Assembly: GCA_039566865.1 (NCBI GenBank)
Contig: CM076944.1
Location: forward strand, 11,120,501 to 11,184,500
Reading direction: 5' to 3'
Origin: Aurelia coerulea
Lineage: Eukaryota > Cnidaria > Scyphozoa > Semaeostomeae > Ulmaridae
Length of the DNA: 64,000 nucleotides
Shown here in pieces: positions 11,257 to 21,878 of this stretch. A model generated the notes under the pieces. The model was not told the origin of the DNA. It was given only the letters and a program-made list of their open reading frames with translations, and made no database searches. The position numbers and the translations under genes were made by a program. Numbering within the stretch: position 1 is the first letter of the stretch; every line of letters begins with the position of its first letter.

Positions 11257-11358
11257 CTTTCTCAAACGCATATTCACACATTCGCTGTTAGAGGAGCATA
11301 TTCCATCCTTGGTGATCGTGACATATCCCCGACCATTTGTCCAAATATTTTGAAAGAG
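11257..11358 (-). CDS. Host gene internal exon (34 codons)
   Basis: On the minus strand an acceptor ending TATTTTGTTCTAG precedes CTC at 11358, and the exon ends AGAAAG before a GTAAGG donor. The 102-nt exon is open in phase 0 to phase 0 and reads LFQNIWTNGRGYVTI, then KDGICSSNSECVNMRLRK. It joins in phase to the exon ending at 12454. Two cysteines flank SSNSE. I do not recognise the family. No transposon homology is visible, so host coding sequence is the best reading; no transcript is available. Confidence 0.6.
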
Positions 11359-12453
11359 CTAGAACAAAATATATGTGTGCATTTCAGTCAACATGATAAG
11401 ACCAAGTATTGTAGACTGGAACCATTTAGAGTCTAAATGAGCTTGAATATGGTGAATTGTTGCAAACGCCATAGTTAGGGTTGCTGGTAAAACAAATTCA
11501 TGCAAAAAAGGATACTACAATGGGCCCTTTTGGGCTTATGTAATTTTGATTTGCAGAAAACGATGCATATGACAGGGAAACAAACGAAGACAAATCAGCC
11601 CAACTGCCACTGAAATTACCAATGCAAGTATTGGTTTCATTGCATGTGAAGTTTTCTGCTGACAGAATCATCATTCTTTGGGACTGTTCTCTGCGAAATT
11701 TGCCAACTCAACCCATTTCATAATGTGCAGCGGGTGTCACAGACTTTTTTTTACTGATTTGAGTTCTTATTTCAGTAAAATTAAATACCAAAACCAAACA
11801 GGAATCTATTGTAAAATGCCCGACTTAGATCTAAGTACTTGTTTCATTTCTGTATCTACGTGTATTCATTTGCTGCCATATTTCCCTGAGGCAAAATACC
11901 TGCAAAGGTGAAGAAAGAGCCAAAAACAGTTCATCGATGAGATCTTTAAGACTGCAGCTCAAAATGAACAGAAATGAAGCTGTTCTAACGAATTCTGGCA
12001 GCACGGAGCTTTGTCTCCCTAAAAGAACCCAAATATAATAATAACTGTATGTTTTGCCCGTTAAAAAGCACAATTATGCGTGTCGTTTGAAGGAAAAATA
12101 CACTTCCTTAGATAGGTCCTGTGGTCAGCACTTTGCATGTTGCCAAGGACAATCGCCCACACGCTCTCCACACTACGATGTAGAACGTGGAAGGACTGGA
12201 GCTTACCGTTATAGTCATATTTTTCTTCGTTTCAAGGGTTTCTCGATCTGAAGAATTTCGGAAAATCCACGTTTAGACGACTTATTAGTGAGGCTGACTT
12301 TTTAATCAGCAAAAACTTCACCTTTTCGTCAACATAAGAAATGACGTATCCCAACAAAGACCTTCGAAATAACCTTAACTACTTGTTGCTTCTGCTTCAT
12401 TCCTGAAACAGTGGCTGGAAAAATACTTTAAAAAATAATCATTCTGTACATAC
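11359..12453. other. Intron-like region; possible small exon at 11838-11898 (minus)
   Basis: No long gene. On the minus strand a strong acceptor (TTTCTTCACCTTTGCAG) is followed by GTATTTTGCCTCAGGG and a short open run REIWQQMNTRRYRNE to a stop at about 11838. It could be an alternative terminal exon, but the flanking exons join in phase without it. The plus-strand frame at 12054-12251 has no supporting signal. Confidence 0.35.
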
Positions 12454-12667
12454 CGTTTTATGTGTTTTCGGAGTATATATCCATAAGTATTCGATCTCTT
12501 TGACTTTATCCGATCCTGCTCTGTTGTAACACTTGGTGTATTTGCACTGGAGGTTCTTCAAGTAGTTTTGTAATCCTTTTAAATCTTGGTCACTGACAGC
12601 TGTCTTTGAATGTTTTCTCCTTTTTCGCAAATTTTCAATAAACTTTGTATCCCAGAGAGTGATAAAT
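12454..12667 (-). CDS. Host gene internal exon (about 71 codons)
   Basis: The minus-strand acceptor CTTTGCTTGCTCTAATTTAG precedes 12667 and the donor ACG|GTATGT follows 12454. The frame reads FITLWDTKFIENLRKRRKH, DQDLKGLQNYLKNLQ, CKYTKCYNRAGSDKVKEIE and ends TPKTHKT in phase 0, matching the next exon at 11358. It is lysine-rich with one CxxxxC pair. The upstream junction is unresolved: the phase of the 13033 exon does not fit this acceptor by one base, so a small exon or another splice site is missing. Family unknown. Confidence 0.6.
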
Positions 12668-12822
12668 CTAAATTAGAGCAAGCAAGAGAAATTTTGCTAA
12701 GAATTATCTCTGAAAGCTGCTTGGAAATATCATATGATAAAAGAAAACACACAAATAGCTGCTATTACTCAACTTGCAAAGCTAGATTTGGAAGAATATT
12801 GTTCATTCTAGTTAAAACATAC

Positions 12823-13033
12823 TAGATATAGATAATTTAAGGTTGAGCGTTGACCAGAATCTGTAGTGAGAGATAATCCTACATTGTATCCCAAAAAGCG
12901 TGTGCTCTATTTGAACGGCTGCTGGTGATGGAGCATCACTTTTGAGAAGCAAAACAAGCGATGGATACATGTCATGACCTGCAGCACTTGTGTTGAAAGT
13001 CACCATTTCTAACAACCCAATAGGAGCATCACC
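12823..13033 (-). CDS. Host gene internal exon
   Basis: After an acceptor ACCATTTAG the frame reads GDAPIGLLEMVTFNTSAAG, YPSLVLLLKSDAPSPAAVQ and EHTLFGIQC. It starts in phase 0 and joins the 13227 exon (PFQ then GDAP). The 3' end is uncertain: a GTATGT at 12822 is the best donor, a GTAGGA after TACAAT is an earlier alternative. The hydrophobic run LLEMVTF and LVLLL looks like a globular domain core. Family not recognised. Confidence 0.58.
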
Positions 13034-13226
13034 CTAAATGGTCAGCTAATGCTTTTCATGATATTTGAAAAAACTGCAAAAACTTAAATTCAAAAGGAGG
13101 TCGAGCCTAGATTTTGCAGGAAAGCAAGTGAAAATTATTTGTTGATGCTATTTCTGAGATTCTATCTTATTATTTTCGTTTTGTACTGCCTATCCTTGTC
13201 ACGAAGGATGTTTTATATCCACTTAC

Positions 13227-13325
13227 CTGAAATGGATAAAGGTGAGAGTATTTGATATCCTTGCTGTTTTTCCAAGCACAGAATTTTTTTCTTCGTGCTG
13301 TCTCAAGATATTGAATAAAGTACAA
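13227..13325 (-). CDS. Host gene internal exon (33 codons)
   Basis: Bounded by an acceptor ACAAACTGTAG and a perfect CAG|GTAAGT donor, 99 nt, phase 0 to 0. It reads LYFIQYLETARRKKFCAW and KNSKDIKYSHLYPFQ. The exact phase match with the next exon at 13033 supports a real spliced gene. No domain recognised. Confidence 0.65.
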
Positions 13326-13977
13326 CTACAGTTTGTTTACAGGCAACTCCAACCCCTAAAAAGTTATATTTGAAAACAAATAACAGAACTTTGCAATGAA
13401 TGTAGAAGCCGGGGGATTTATCTAGGAAGTCTTCAGACCTGTGCCCCTATTTGTCGGCCTGTCGATTTTTACTTCTCTTACTGACTTCGCTGTGAACAAC
13501 ACTGTTAGAAGACACAAGGTTAAAGTCATAAACCTCTAGATAATGGTAAAATAGAAAATCTTGAATTTTTGTCAGTTACTGCATTTTTAATTTAATTTGT
13601 GCAAGGCTTTATTCGCGAACTAACTTCCCTGTAGTAGTCAATTTCATCATTCTTGTTGGAGAGATGAGTTGAGTGCCAACTTCTGCCGAGCTAATGAGGT
13701 CTGGTACCGTACCTTGTCTGCGCAAGAATAATAGGTTCAAGCTAAAATAGTTGTTGTTGTTGCTCATTTTTACACCAAGGCGGAAATTTCTTTGAAGAAC
13801 AACAAGGAAGTGGTGGCCTAAGAATTGTTTTGGAATCAAGAGCGCTCTCGATGATTTTCTTGTGTATTCTGATGACAAGATAATGATATGGTAAGGCTTG
13901 AAAATTATTTACAAATCAAGGAAAGCTCAAAGAGTTTTGTTTTGCCTATTTTGGTATTTTGGAAGAGCACGTGAGTG
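13326..13977. other. Intergenic or intron sequence
   Basis: I see no convincing gene. A possible 20-nt micro-exon on the minus strand (acceptor CTTGTGTCTTCTAACAG, donor GTAAGAG, near 13480-13500) is noted but unsupported. The open frame at 13609-13878 (minus) has no splice or homology support. Confidence 0.4.
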
Positions 13978-14449
13978 TCATGAAATCCATCCATATTCAG
14001 TGGCTCCATTGGTGAACTTGAAAATTTCTAGGTAGCAAATTGAATTTATGAGCGATTGAGATGGCTGGCTGGGATCTGTGTGGCTTGCTGACTCACGCAT
14101 GAATGCACCAATTCTTCCAGCTCGATGCTGGAAAAATCCACTGCCCTTGGCCTGGTTCCTTGTGTCCAACTCAATTTGTTTTGCATCTTCACCTGAGATT
14201 GTAACATGGATGTCTGAGCAGACTTTAGTGAGATCATGGTACTGATAGGCAAGGTAATTCTCATCAAAAAGTTCAGGAATCGTTGCAATGCTACTGCTTC
14301 TTGATATAAATGCATTGGCATAGGGGTATACAAGACTAAGTGCTGCAGGCTGTACTTTGCATTTACTTAATGCTTCATAAAGGGAATTTATATCATCCTC
14401 GCTTGAGATGGGGGGTCTCCTTTTGTTGTTGTACCATCATGTGTGATGT
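13978..14449 (-). pseudogene. SWIM-YqaJ gene, YqaJ-side fragment
   Basis: One minus-strand frame from about 14410 reads SSEDDINSLYEALSKCK, PAALSLVYPYANAF, TIPELFDENYLAYQY, and then FFQHRAGRIGAF, SHTDPSQPSQSLI and NSICYLEIFKFTNGATEYGW, stop at 13978. The pattern Q-H-R-A-G-R-I-(T)-A...H-T-D-P-S-x-P-S-x-S-L-(I/V) is the N-terminal part of the YqaJ-like (lambda-exonuclease-like, PD-D/E-x-K) nuclease domain in animal SWIM-YqaJ proteins. The catalytic aspartate/glutamate region further on is missing. A frameshift lies at a six-base G run (14410-14415), beyond which the frame continues into the 17047-17079 and 17416-18128 pieces once two insertions are removed. Confidence 0.82.
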
Positions 14450-15389
14450 CAGTGGCGAAGTTAGAGGGCATGCTTGTCATGCTCAGCATGACCAAAAAGT
14501 TTCAAAAATAACATTTTTTTCAATCACAAAAAATAGGTTTTTCTGCTCGAAAACGCAGTTTCTTATCGCCTAACCAGTTCAAAAATACAACGATTGATCG
14601 AATGACCCCCCCCCTGGTCAATATGGCTTCTGATGATATCCCCCGTATTCAGTTCGGCTAAGCCAATGAGATTCGCCACTGAGAGCAAGACGAAAGTCAA
14701 CAGGGCATCCAATCTCGTCATGTCCTCAATCCTTGGTACGACCTACCGGAAATCCCCCTATGAATACGGTCATGCCCATAAGGTTGGTACCCTATGTTTC
14801 ATCATGCCCGACAAAGGAGTCCACTTCTGAGACAAAAGGAACGAACAAAGCTTGGTCTGCCAAAGCGAGAAGAGCATGACCTCGTCGTTATAATTATCAT
14901 AACCTAAACCTACAATTTCGATGAATGGTTCGTTTTGATTGGCTGAATATTTTATTCTGCAAAATCATTGCAAAGATTTTCCACATCAAGGCATGTCAAG
15001 TTCTCAGGGCATGAGTGTCGTATACATGGCAACCCTGTGTCATTTCGTGAGTTTCACTCTGACAAGAGTGTGTTTAGGCCTAGCCGATTATGGCACAAGT
15101 TCAAGCTCAGGGAATTATTGCTGACTGATCGAGACCTTGTGTCTCAGTTATTAAGAATGTCCTTTGCTTCGAGGACTGTTGCTGAGCAGAAGCACATCTA
15201 CCAACAACAGCGACCAATGCGGAAATTGGCTGTGTGCGAGTGAAGGTATGAAAGGGGCTGTTTTGTTGGCCATGTACATTAGTAGGCCAGGCAGGTGTAT
15301 CCCAAACATGGACAGAAACAGGCTATACCAACATTCATGGCATGTGTTCCTCTCTGATTGCAAAACTGGCTAGATGCACTGGTGCATTA

Positions 15390-16070
15390 TTATCATAATT
15401 TGTTGCTGACTATGAGAACTTTCACATGCCCACCATCCATGGTGAAGGAACTTTGCTGTTGTCTGTTGATGATTGCAGTATTATCATAAGTGCTGATCAA
15501 AGGACCTTTCCAAGAGAATTTTCCTGTTTGTGCAGTATTTTCATAATTTGTTGCTGACTATGAGAAATTTCACAAGGAACTTTCCTGTTGGTGATTGCAG
15601 TATTATAATCATAATTTTTTACTTATCAGAACAGCTTCCTCCCACAACAGCCAATTTTCTTTTATGGTCAATTGTAATGCAGTTTGATTCCAGTTTTACT
15701 GTTGCCATGAGCTGGTGGGGTTCCTTATGCTTAAAAATGGGAAACTCAAGCTAAATTTGCCTTGCAACTGTTCAACAAAATTAAATGAGAAAATCTTGAC
15801 ACAAAATGCCTGCCAAATTTATGACAAGCTTAAAATGCCTTTCTTTGAAATGTCAGACTTAAAACACGAACACATGAAAACCAAGTCTTGGCCTAACATT
15901 TTTTGAAAATATAGAGTTTTCCCTTGTGTGTTCAGGTGCATCAATGTGAAAATCTTGACACAAAATGCCTGCCAAATTTATGACAAGCTTAAATGCCTCT
16001 GAAATGTCAGACTTAAAACAAGAACATTTGAAAACCAAATCTTGGCCTGAAATTTTTGCAAATGGGAGTT
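15390..16070. repeat. Tandem blocks shared with the 30-kb repeat copy
   Basis: Units built on ATCATAATTTGTTGCTGACT and TTTCCTGTTGGTGATTGCAG recur at 15390-15620 and again at 30160-30310 and 30760-30780. The block CCACAACAGCCAATTTTC...GAGCTGGTGGGGTTCC follows in both places. A second local repeat, GAAAATCTTGACACAAAATG..., occurs at 15789 and 15949. These are internal repeats of the non-autonomous element. Confidence 0.75.
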
Positions 16071-16104
16071 TTCCCTTGTGTTCAGGTGCATATTTAACCT
16101 GTAA

Positions 16105-16885
16105 AGGCTGGTTTTCATATGTCGCAATTCATCGCATTTCATCGTAATTCATCGGAATTCGGAGTCTACGATCAATTACGATCCTTTCCGATATATGAAA
16201 ACCGGTCAAAGTATGTGAAAACTGTGCATCCTAATTCATCCTAATTAATCCTATTTCGTCGCAATTGATCCCATCGAATCAAAAAAGTTTGTTTCTTGCG
16301 ATGAAATAGGACGAACTCCGACGAGTTGCGATCAATTAAATATATGAAAACAAGAATTGCGACAAATGGGATGAATTACGATTCGGCGGAAGCAGAGCAG
16401 ACTTATTACATCACCACCTTCATTGCTAATGATGGATCGGTCTTTGTTAACTCTGTCAGTCTCGTTTTCAGGGATGAGGACCAGAACGCATTGTAATGAG
16501 TCTACGAGCGGAGCACATAGTCAAATTTCAAGATGGCGACTAACGCAGATTTTATGGAGAAAAAATAAAGACAAAACGAAGAAGGCAAATAAGCAGTAAA
16601 CTAGTTGCAACAGCAGCCTTTGATTCACTATGGCTGCTTTTGATTCTGCTTTATTTAATTTTCGTGCCCAAAATTGATTTGAAATGCGTGCTCTGTTTGT
16701 TCCCAAGGGTAAATAGGATGAAATGCGATGAATTACGATCTATGAAAACCTGAATTGCGATGAATTACGATGAATTACGATTCCCCGTTTTCATATATCG
16801 GAAAGGATCGTAATTGATCGCAGATCCTGAATTCCGATGAATTACGATGAAATGCGATGAAATGCGACATATGAAAACCAGCCTT
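16105..16885. mobile_element. Harbinger-type MITE with ~100-bp inverted ends, nested in the hAT-type element
   Basis: The 781-bp element has ends AGGCTGGTTTTCATATGTCG repeated inverted over roughly 100 bp, and TAA on both sides (16102-16104 and 16886-16888). The related repeat at 31.6 kb has a single TAA at the equivalent place (GCAGTAACAGGCGTT), an empty site. The arms contain many ATCG/CGAT words (for example CATCGTAATTCATCG). No coding capacity. Confidence 0.85.
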
Positions 16886-17079
16886 AAAGGGATAGGCGTT
16901 GTCCCCATCCTTTTGGAAAAGGGGGCGTTTCCTGGTTTAAAAAGGGTGTGGCCCAAAAAAAATTCTCTTTAGAGCTTCCCTTTTTGCGCCTTCGGCGCAG
17001 AGAGCATGACCAGTCCTTTTGAGCCAGCTTCGCCCCTGTGTGAGGTTCCCATTCATTCTCCCCTCTGGATCTTGCTTAA

Positions 17080-17415
17080 AGGGGCTGGGTCACGTAAAGT
17101 AAACAAACTTCTTTCGAAACGACGATTTTGCAGTTTTTTTTGACAGGCCATATCAGACAGATTTTCCATTATTTTACTCAAAATGAAAGTGCTATTTTGA
17201 AGATGAACTCTTGAACTTCAGAGAGATGCAAACGAAACAACCATATGTTGTAAGATTGCAAAGATATTGATGGATTTTTAGAAGTAACTTTATCGTGGAT
17301 TCACCCCATCCACCAAAATCTGTGCAGAACACAATGGGCGCGTGCCGGCGCGTGCGGGCAACAATATAGATTATAAAGATAACAGATTTGTTTACGGTTA
17401 CGTGACCCAGCCCCT
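17080..17415. mobile_element. piggyBac-type MITE in the SWIM-YqaJ gene
   Basis: The 336-bp element begins AGGGGCTGGGTCACGTAA and ends with its inverted copy, flanked by TTAA at 17076-17079 and 17416-17419. TTAA targets are specific to piggyBac-like elements. Removing it and one TTAA restores the gene frame (QAVNSIK then QDPEGRMNGNLT). Confidence 0.88.
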
Positions 17416-18128
17416 TTAATACTGTTGACTGCTTGGTCTAAGTCCTTCTTTAGTTTCTTTACCGATTTAAAGTTGATATCTTTGACAGGAGAATATGATA
17501 TCTCCTTGACATAAGAAGGGAGAATCCAGGTACATTTTACTTGGGTACAGGCTAATTTTCCATTAAGTCTTGTCCACACTTCAAGATAAAATAGCAGGCT
17601 TGCAACATGAGAACAGCACTCTCCAAGACCAGCAATGCAGCCAACGCAATGTGCAGAAAGAATAGTGCCATCAGTCTCTGTAATTATCCAGACTGGCACT
17701 GGCACTGGACTGACATTCATCCATTTGAGAATGACATTCATCCTTTGAGAATGCCGTACTTTCCCCATGACAACAAATCTTTTACCATTAACTGTCTTTC
17801 CTTGTACCGAGGTGATAAAACCAGATACCATTTGATTGTATGCCTGCAAACTTAGGAAAGCCTTGAATTGGGTCTTCGTGTTGTAACTTGTATCAAGTAC
17901 TAGATACGACAGTAAATCGGTAGCTTCGACAGGAGGCAAACATTCTGGATCGAAACAGCTCTCTGGGATCAACAGCGGATCGACGCCAATATACGCGATC
18001 TTCTCCGCGTAATGCTTCAAAACATGGTTCTCCAGCTTCTTGGCATAGTTGGACAACGATACAGTAAACTTTTCTTTAATTTCAGACGTCGACATAGCAG
18101 ATAAATCCGTGTAGTTTTCTTCCGCCAT
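17416..18128 (-). pseudogene. SWIM-YqaJ gene, SWIM zinc-finger part
   Basis: The ATG at 18128 (MAEENYTDLSAMS) is a better start than upstream codons, which lie in another element. The frame continues through KNHVLKHYAEK-like LENHVLKHYAEKIAYIGVD, a TKTQFKAFLSLQAYNQMVSG segment and WIITETDGTILSAHCVGC, then AGLGECCSHVASLLFYLE near 17610-17665. This is a SWIM-type finger in the CxxC...CxH variant seen in these animal genes (the usual spacing is CxC...CxH). It ends KKLKKDLDQAVNSI at the piggyBac-type insertion. Related intact proteins join SWIM to a YqaJ nuclease; their cellular role is not known to me. Upstream, TGACGTCA at about 18190 and an AACATGGCGG word at 18168 look like CRE/ATF and YY1-type promoter motifs. 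Confidence 0.85.
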
Positions 18129-18204
18129 TGAACATGTGGTAGGGTACATAACAAAAGTGGAATACCAACATGGCGGAAACCTCGTTTTGAAAACTGTCGT
18201 GACG
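18129..18204 (-). promoter_or_regulatory. Possible promoter of the SWIM-YqaJ gene
   Basis: Between the gene's ATG and the DIRS-like fragment, a palindromic CRE word TGACGTCA (about 18189-18196) and ACATGGCGG (about 18168) occur in the short upstream region. Both are common in housekeeping-type animal promoters. Spacing is plausible but nothing proves use. Confidence 0.35.
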
Positions 18205-19158
18205 TCACATGAAAACGGTCTATTGCTTGGAAAGGATATTTTTTCGTCTACAACAAGCTCCCATTTGGACGGAGCCCTGGTACATACATTTATCAGACTA
18301 TAGGGCTCGCAGCGTCTCATTTCATTCGTTCAAACGGGGTCCCCCTCAGTCAGTATATCGACGATAGGCACATAGGACAGATTCGATTTAACCCTATTCA
18401 ACCCATTCAATCAACCTGTTCAAACAGGAAACTCACCGAGGCAGCTGTCTTTATAGCCTCCCTTGTCCTGGTACACTGCGGTTACTTCATAGGGATTCAG
18501 AAATCAGTTTTATGCCCTACCAAAAAATCTTATTTCTGGGCCTCATCTCAGATTCAGTCGCCCAGACTTTTACTTTACCACAGGAAAAGAAAGAGAAGTT
18601 TGCTCAACTAAGAGAATCAATTATTACTTCTCAGTCTGTTTCAACTAAAACACTACAAAGGTTCGCGGGAAAAGTAATTTCATTCTCCCTCGCCGTTCCC
18701 GCGGCAAGGCTCTATATTCGTGAAGTAAATGCAGGCATAAGCAGAGGGATTAGATCATCAAAACAGATTCCCATGTTGGAGAACCTCAAAAGCGAGCTCC
18801 AATACTGGAGGTTCCTAGACACTTGGCAAGATTCTCTCCAATGGCAAACATAGAGACACATTTCGATTTAACTCTCTTTCGATGCATCAAACACTGGATG
18901 GGGTGGTATCATTTCTCTACCAAATGGGATAAGATTACAAGGGATTATTGGTTCGAAGAAGAAAGGGCTACTCCCATTGCTATTAGAGAAGCAAAAGCCC
19001 TCGTAAACACCTTCATCGCATTCTCGAAATACTTATGCAATGCTCGTGTAGATGCTTACATCGATAGTCAGAACCTCTTGCATTTTTGGAACAACCAAGG
19101 AGGAAAGAACATTGCATTAACTGACGAAATTAAGAGTCTTTTCAATTTTCAACGTTGA
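18205..19158 (+). pseudogene. DIRS-like RT and RNase H fragment
   Basis: Plus-strand frames read YNKLPFGRSPGTYIYQT, then VYIDDRHIGQI with the catalytic YIDD at about 18351, KKILFLGLISDS, TLPQEKKEKFAQLRE, LQRFAGKVISFSLAVPAARL and REVNAGISRGIRS. After a frameshift near 18870, FDASNTGWGGIISLPNG marks the RNase H start. The sequence LQRFAGK...PAARL is diagnostic of DIRS/Ngaro retrotransposons, which use a tyrosine recombinase instead of an integrase. No recombinase or split repeats are visible, so this is a fragment. Confidence 0.85.
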
Positions 19159-20520
19159 TGATATGCAACTGAAGAAAGCACCAACAACTGCAAATAGGCC
19201 CATCATATCATCTGAGCCTAAGGCTCAGATGACATGATGGGCAAGGCAAACTGCTGGCTGACAGGCTGAGAAAAGTATGCAGGAGGAAGAAATGCATCAG
19301 CCTTCAGAGCAGCTTTGGCTATCCCAGAAAAAGGAACAGCAACCAGCACAGTCAACAAATCATTAGGTCATTGCAAACTTTGAACTTTTGAACAGATTTT
19401 AAATCAGTTGAATTGGTATGCTGGGTAAGCTGTCCAGAATTTGATAACAAAAAGTCAAGAATGTTGAAGAAAGAATGGGTGGTGCCTATACATCTCTTGA
19501 AACGGCAGTGCACTGTCTATTCCTATCACAGTTGATATGGCATTTTAACGTTTAAAATGGCAGAGGAAGAAATTTCAATGACATCAATTGAAAATTGATT
19601 TTATCCTTGTTGGGAGAACAGACTCTTGATGGTGTGAGTGGCCAACGGATCACTGGAAAGAAAGCATATAATATTGAAGTGATTATGCATAAAAGTGTTC
19701 TCATGATATGACAAACCCTGTTTTTGAGGATTTGAGCAATCACAGGCTTTTGTTTGAAAGACCGAAAATGCAAATACGTTGTCAAATAACACCATTTGTC
19801 ACAAATACTGAAAAAAATTATTGAACTAAGTCACACCTCAGTGTGGTGTCAATTCTGCAGTTATTCACTGTAATTATATCCATGGGGATTCACTGACATA
19901 TTGAGACATTTTTCAATCGAACCGAATGTGTTACCACGTTGCTTAGATAAGTGGACAATCAAATTATTGAAAAAATATTGAATAAAAAGCACACAAAAAT
20001 AGAGGAAGATGAGAAAAAGCTCAGAAATACCAGTAAAGGGTATATAGACCAAGAAAAAGAACAAGAAGGAGGCCTACCTTACATATCTGTAGGTTACTAG
20101 AACAGCCTGTGTTATACAAAACTTTGAATTGCATTTTCTCAGACTTCATTTTTTACTGTAGTTGCTCAATTAGAAAAAATATTTCTCAAAGAAGACTAAT
20201 ACTTTGAAGATGAGACTTTGCATGAACTTAGATCATATACCAAAGAAGGGCAAGGGCTAAACAAATTCAGATTATAGAAAGTAACATAGCTAATAACAAA
20301 GAAACTAATGAGGAGTATCACTAGGAAAATCCGCCGTCTTGAAATCCTCATTAAAATCTGTTGTTGGTATGATATCTTTGTGTAATTTTTTTAACCTGTG
20401 CCCTCTGCAAGCTAATAGACTGTTTCCTTGCAGCATATGACTTGAATTGTACAGTTACTTTTTAAGAAATCTTTCTTCTAATGATAGCATGTTTCTAGTC
20501 GGCAAAATGTTGTTGATGTC
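19159..20520. other. No confident gene; contains a 43-bp palindrome
   Basis: A hairpin at 19199-19241 has arms CCCATCATATCATCTGAGCC and GGCTCAGATGACATGATGGG around TAA. On the minus strand a CTTTCTTTCCAG acceptor near 19648 precedes RWPLTPSRVCSPNKDK to a stop at 19552, a possible terminal exon with weak support. The rest is AT-rich and featureless. Confidence 0.4.
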
Positions 20521-20536
20521 AGCATTATGCAAATTT

Positions 20537-21176
20537 ATGCAAATTTATTTAGCCAAAATTTTTCTGCCTTGCGTGCTTGTTCTTTTGATGTGATAATATA
20601 TAACCAAAAGTTTACCATTAAAAAGTTTGCTCATTTGTTGGTAAGCTACCTTACAGTACAATAGTCAACATTTGGAACTAATTCTGGGAGTAAAAATATC
20701 AAAATACTTAATGCTTCCAATACCTTGCTCCAAATATGGTAGTGTCACCTGTCACGTGAAACCAATTGTTCAAAAATTCAATTTTCAAAATGTAGCTAAC
20801 AGATAATTAGTAATTGTCAGACAGTTTCAAGGTCATAGTTTTTGCAAGGTCATAGTCATAGGTCATAGTTATGCAAATTTATTTAGCCAAAATTTTTCTG
20901 CCTTGCGTGCTTGTTCTTTTGATGTGATAATATATAACCAAAAGTTTACCATTAAAAAGTTTGCTCATTTGTTGGTAAGCTACCTTACAGTACAATAGTC
21001 AACATTTGGAACTAATTCTGGGAGTAAAAATATCAAAATACTTAATGCTTCCAATACCTTGCTCCAAATATGGTAGTGTCACCTGTCACGTGAAACCAAT
21101 TGTTCAAAAATTCAATTTTCAAAATGTAGCTAACAGATAATTAGTAATTGTCAGACAGTTTCAAGGTCATAGTTTT
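20537..21176. repeat. Recent direct duplication (2 x 306 bp, 334-bp period)
   Basis: The segment 20537-20842 is repeated at 20871-21176, apparently without a difference, starting ATGCAAATTTATTTAGCC and ending GGTCATAGTTTTT. The 28 bp between copies is built of GGTCATAG repeats, which probably mediated the duplication. Such identity suggests a very recent event or an assembly artefact. Confidence 0.9.
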
Positions 21177-21244
21177 TATCGTTAAAGAATTATTTGCAAA
21201 AAACCGACAGGGGGGGGGGGGGTCGGAAAACACCTCCCCCGGTA

Positions 21245-21878
21245 GGATTAGGGTTGACAAGGCAGGAAAGAGGGAGGGGTTTAATTGGAGCTGAAGAGAC
21301 TGTACGAAGTGAGGAGAACAGTCTTCGCTGGTATGTGATGAACAATGACCATGAAATAATGAGATCGGTTGAGAAAAAGGGAAAAGTTAGATCGAATAAA
21401 ATCGAAGACCCAATAGTATGGAAACGACAGAACAAAGAACATCATGAGAATGGGTGGGTAGATAAACCGTTGCATAGCAAACAGCTGCTCCTACCAAAAA
21501 TGTATGGATAAAGATAAGAAATGGAATTGGTTAAAACATGCAGTATTAAAGGACGAAACAGAGAGCACTATATTTGCAGCGCAGGAGCTAGCAGTGGGGA
21601 CAAATTCTGTAAAGAACATCATTTACAACGAAAATTTATCAAAAGAATGCAGACTATGTGGAAAAGTGGATAAAACAATTGCACACATTATTTCTGAGTG
21701 TCAACATCTAGCACAAGTACAATATAAAGGCTGGAGACATGGCAAAGTAACTCAAATTGTCCACTGGAAGTTATGTCAAAAACTAGGATTAGACCATGGA
21801 GATAGATGCTTAGGCTTAGAGATTCTGAACATTCAATCACAGTTATTCATAAAAAATATTCAAACATTTGATTTTTGA
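21245..21878 (+). pseudogene. LINE C-terminal region with zinc knuckle
   Basis: One frame gives RQERGRGLIGAEETVRSEE, SLRWYVMNND and KPLHSKQLL. After a frameshift near 21505 the next reads WNWLKHAVLKDETES, ECRLCGKVDKTIAHIISEC and HGKVTQIVHWKLCQKLGLD. The C-x2-C-x7-H-x3/4-C knuckle followed by H-W-x-L-C is the tail of an animal LINE family that has a restriction-like endonuclease at the C-terminus; that nuclease is not present here. A G-run (about 21206-21219) sits at the 5' edge. Confidence 0.75.

Larger units (their letters stand above)
14450..17038. mobile_element. hAT-type element (non-autonomous, 2.6 kb) inside the SWIM-YqaJ gene
   Basis: The left end reads CAGTGGCGAAG and the right end, reversed, CAGGGGCGAAG. 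The flanking 8 bp are TGTGATGT (14442-14449) and TGTGAGGT (17039-17046), one mismatch. CAGTGGC-type ends with an 8-bp duplication are hAT features. Deleting the element brings the gene's two parts together in order. The interior has no transposase I can identify: it holds tandem blocks (15390-15620 and a 160-bp repeat at 15786-16065), a GCGCC-TTC-GGCGC hairpin (16987), and a nested 781-bp MITE. A related copy lies at about 30.1-31.8 kb. The short frame at 14968-15243 is unassigned. Confidence 0.78.

Noticed and set aside
14968..15243. 91-residue plus-strand frame inside the hAT-type element
   Set aside because: Looks moderately protein-like but has no recognisable transposase or host domain and no second copy to confirm it.
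17301..18320. A single 339-residue minus-strand frame
   Set aside because: Its first part lies in a DIRS-like element and its last 30 residues in a MITE. The gene proper starts at 18128 and is interrupted at 17415.
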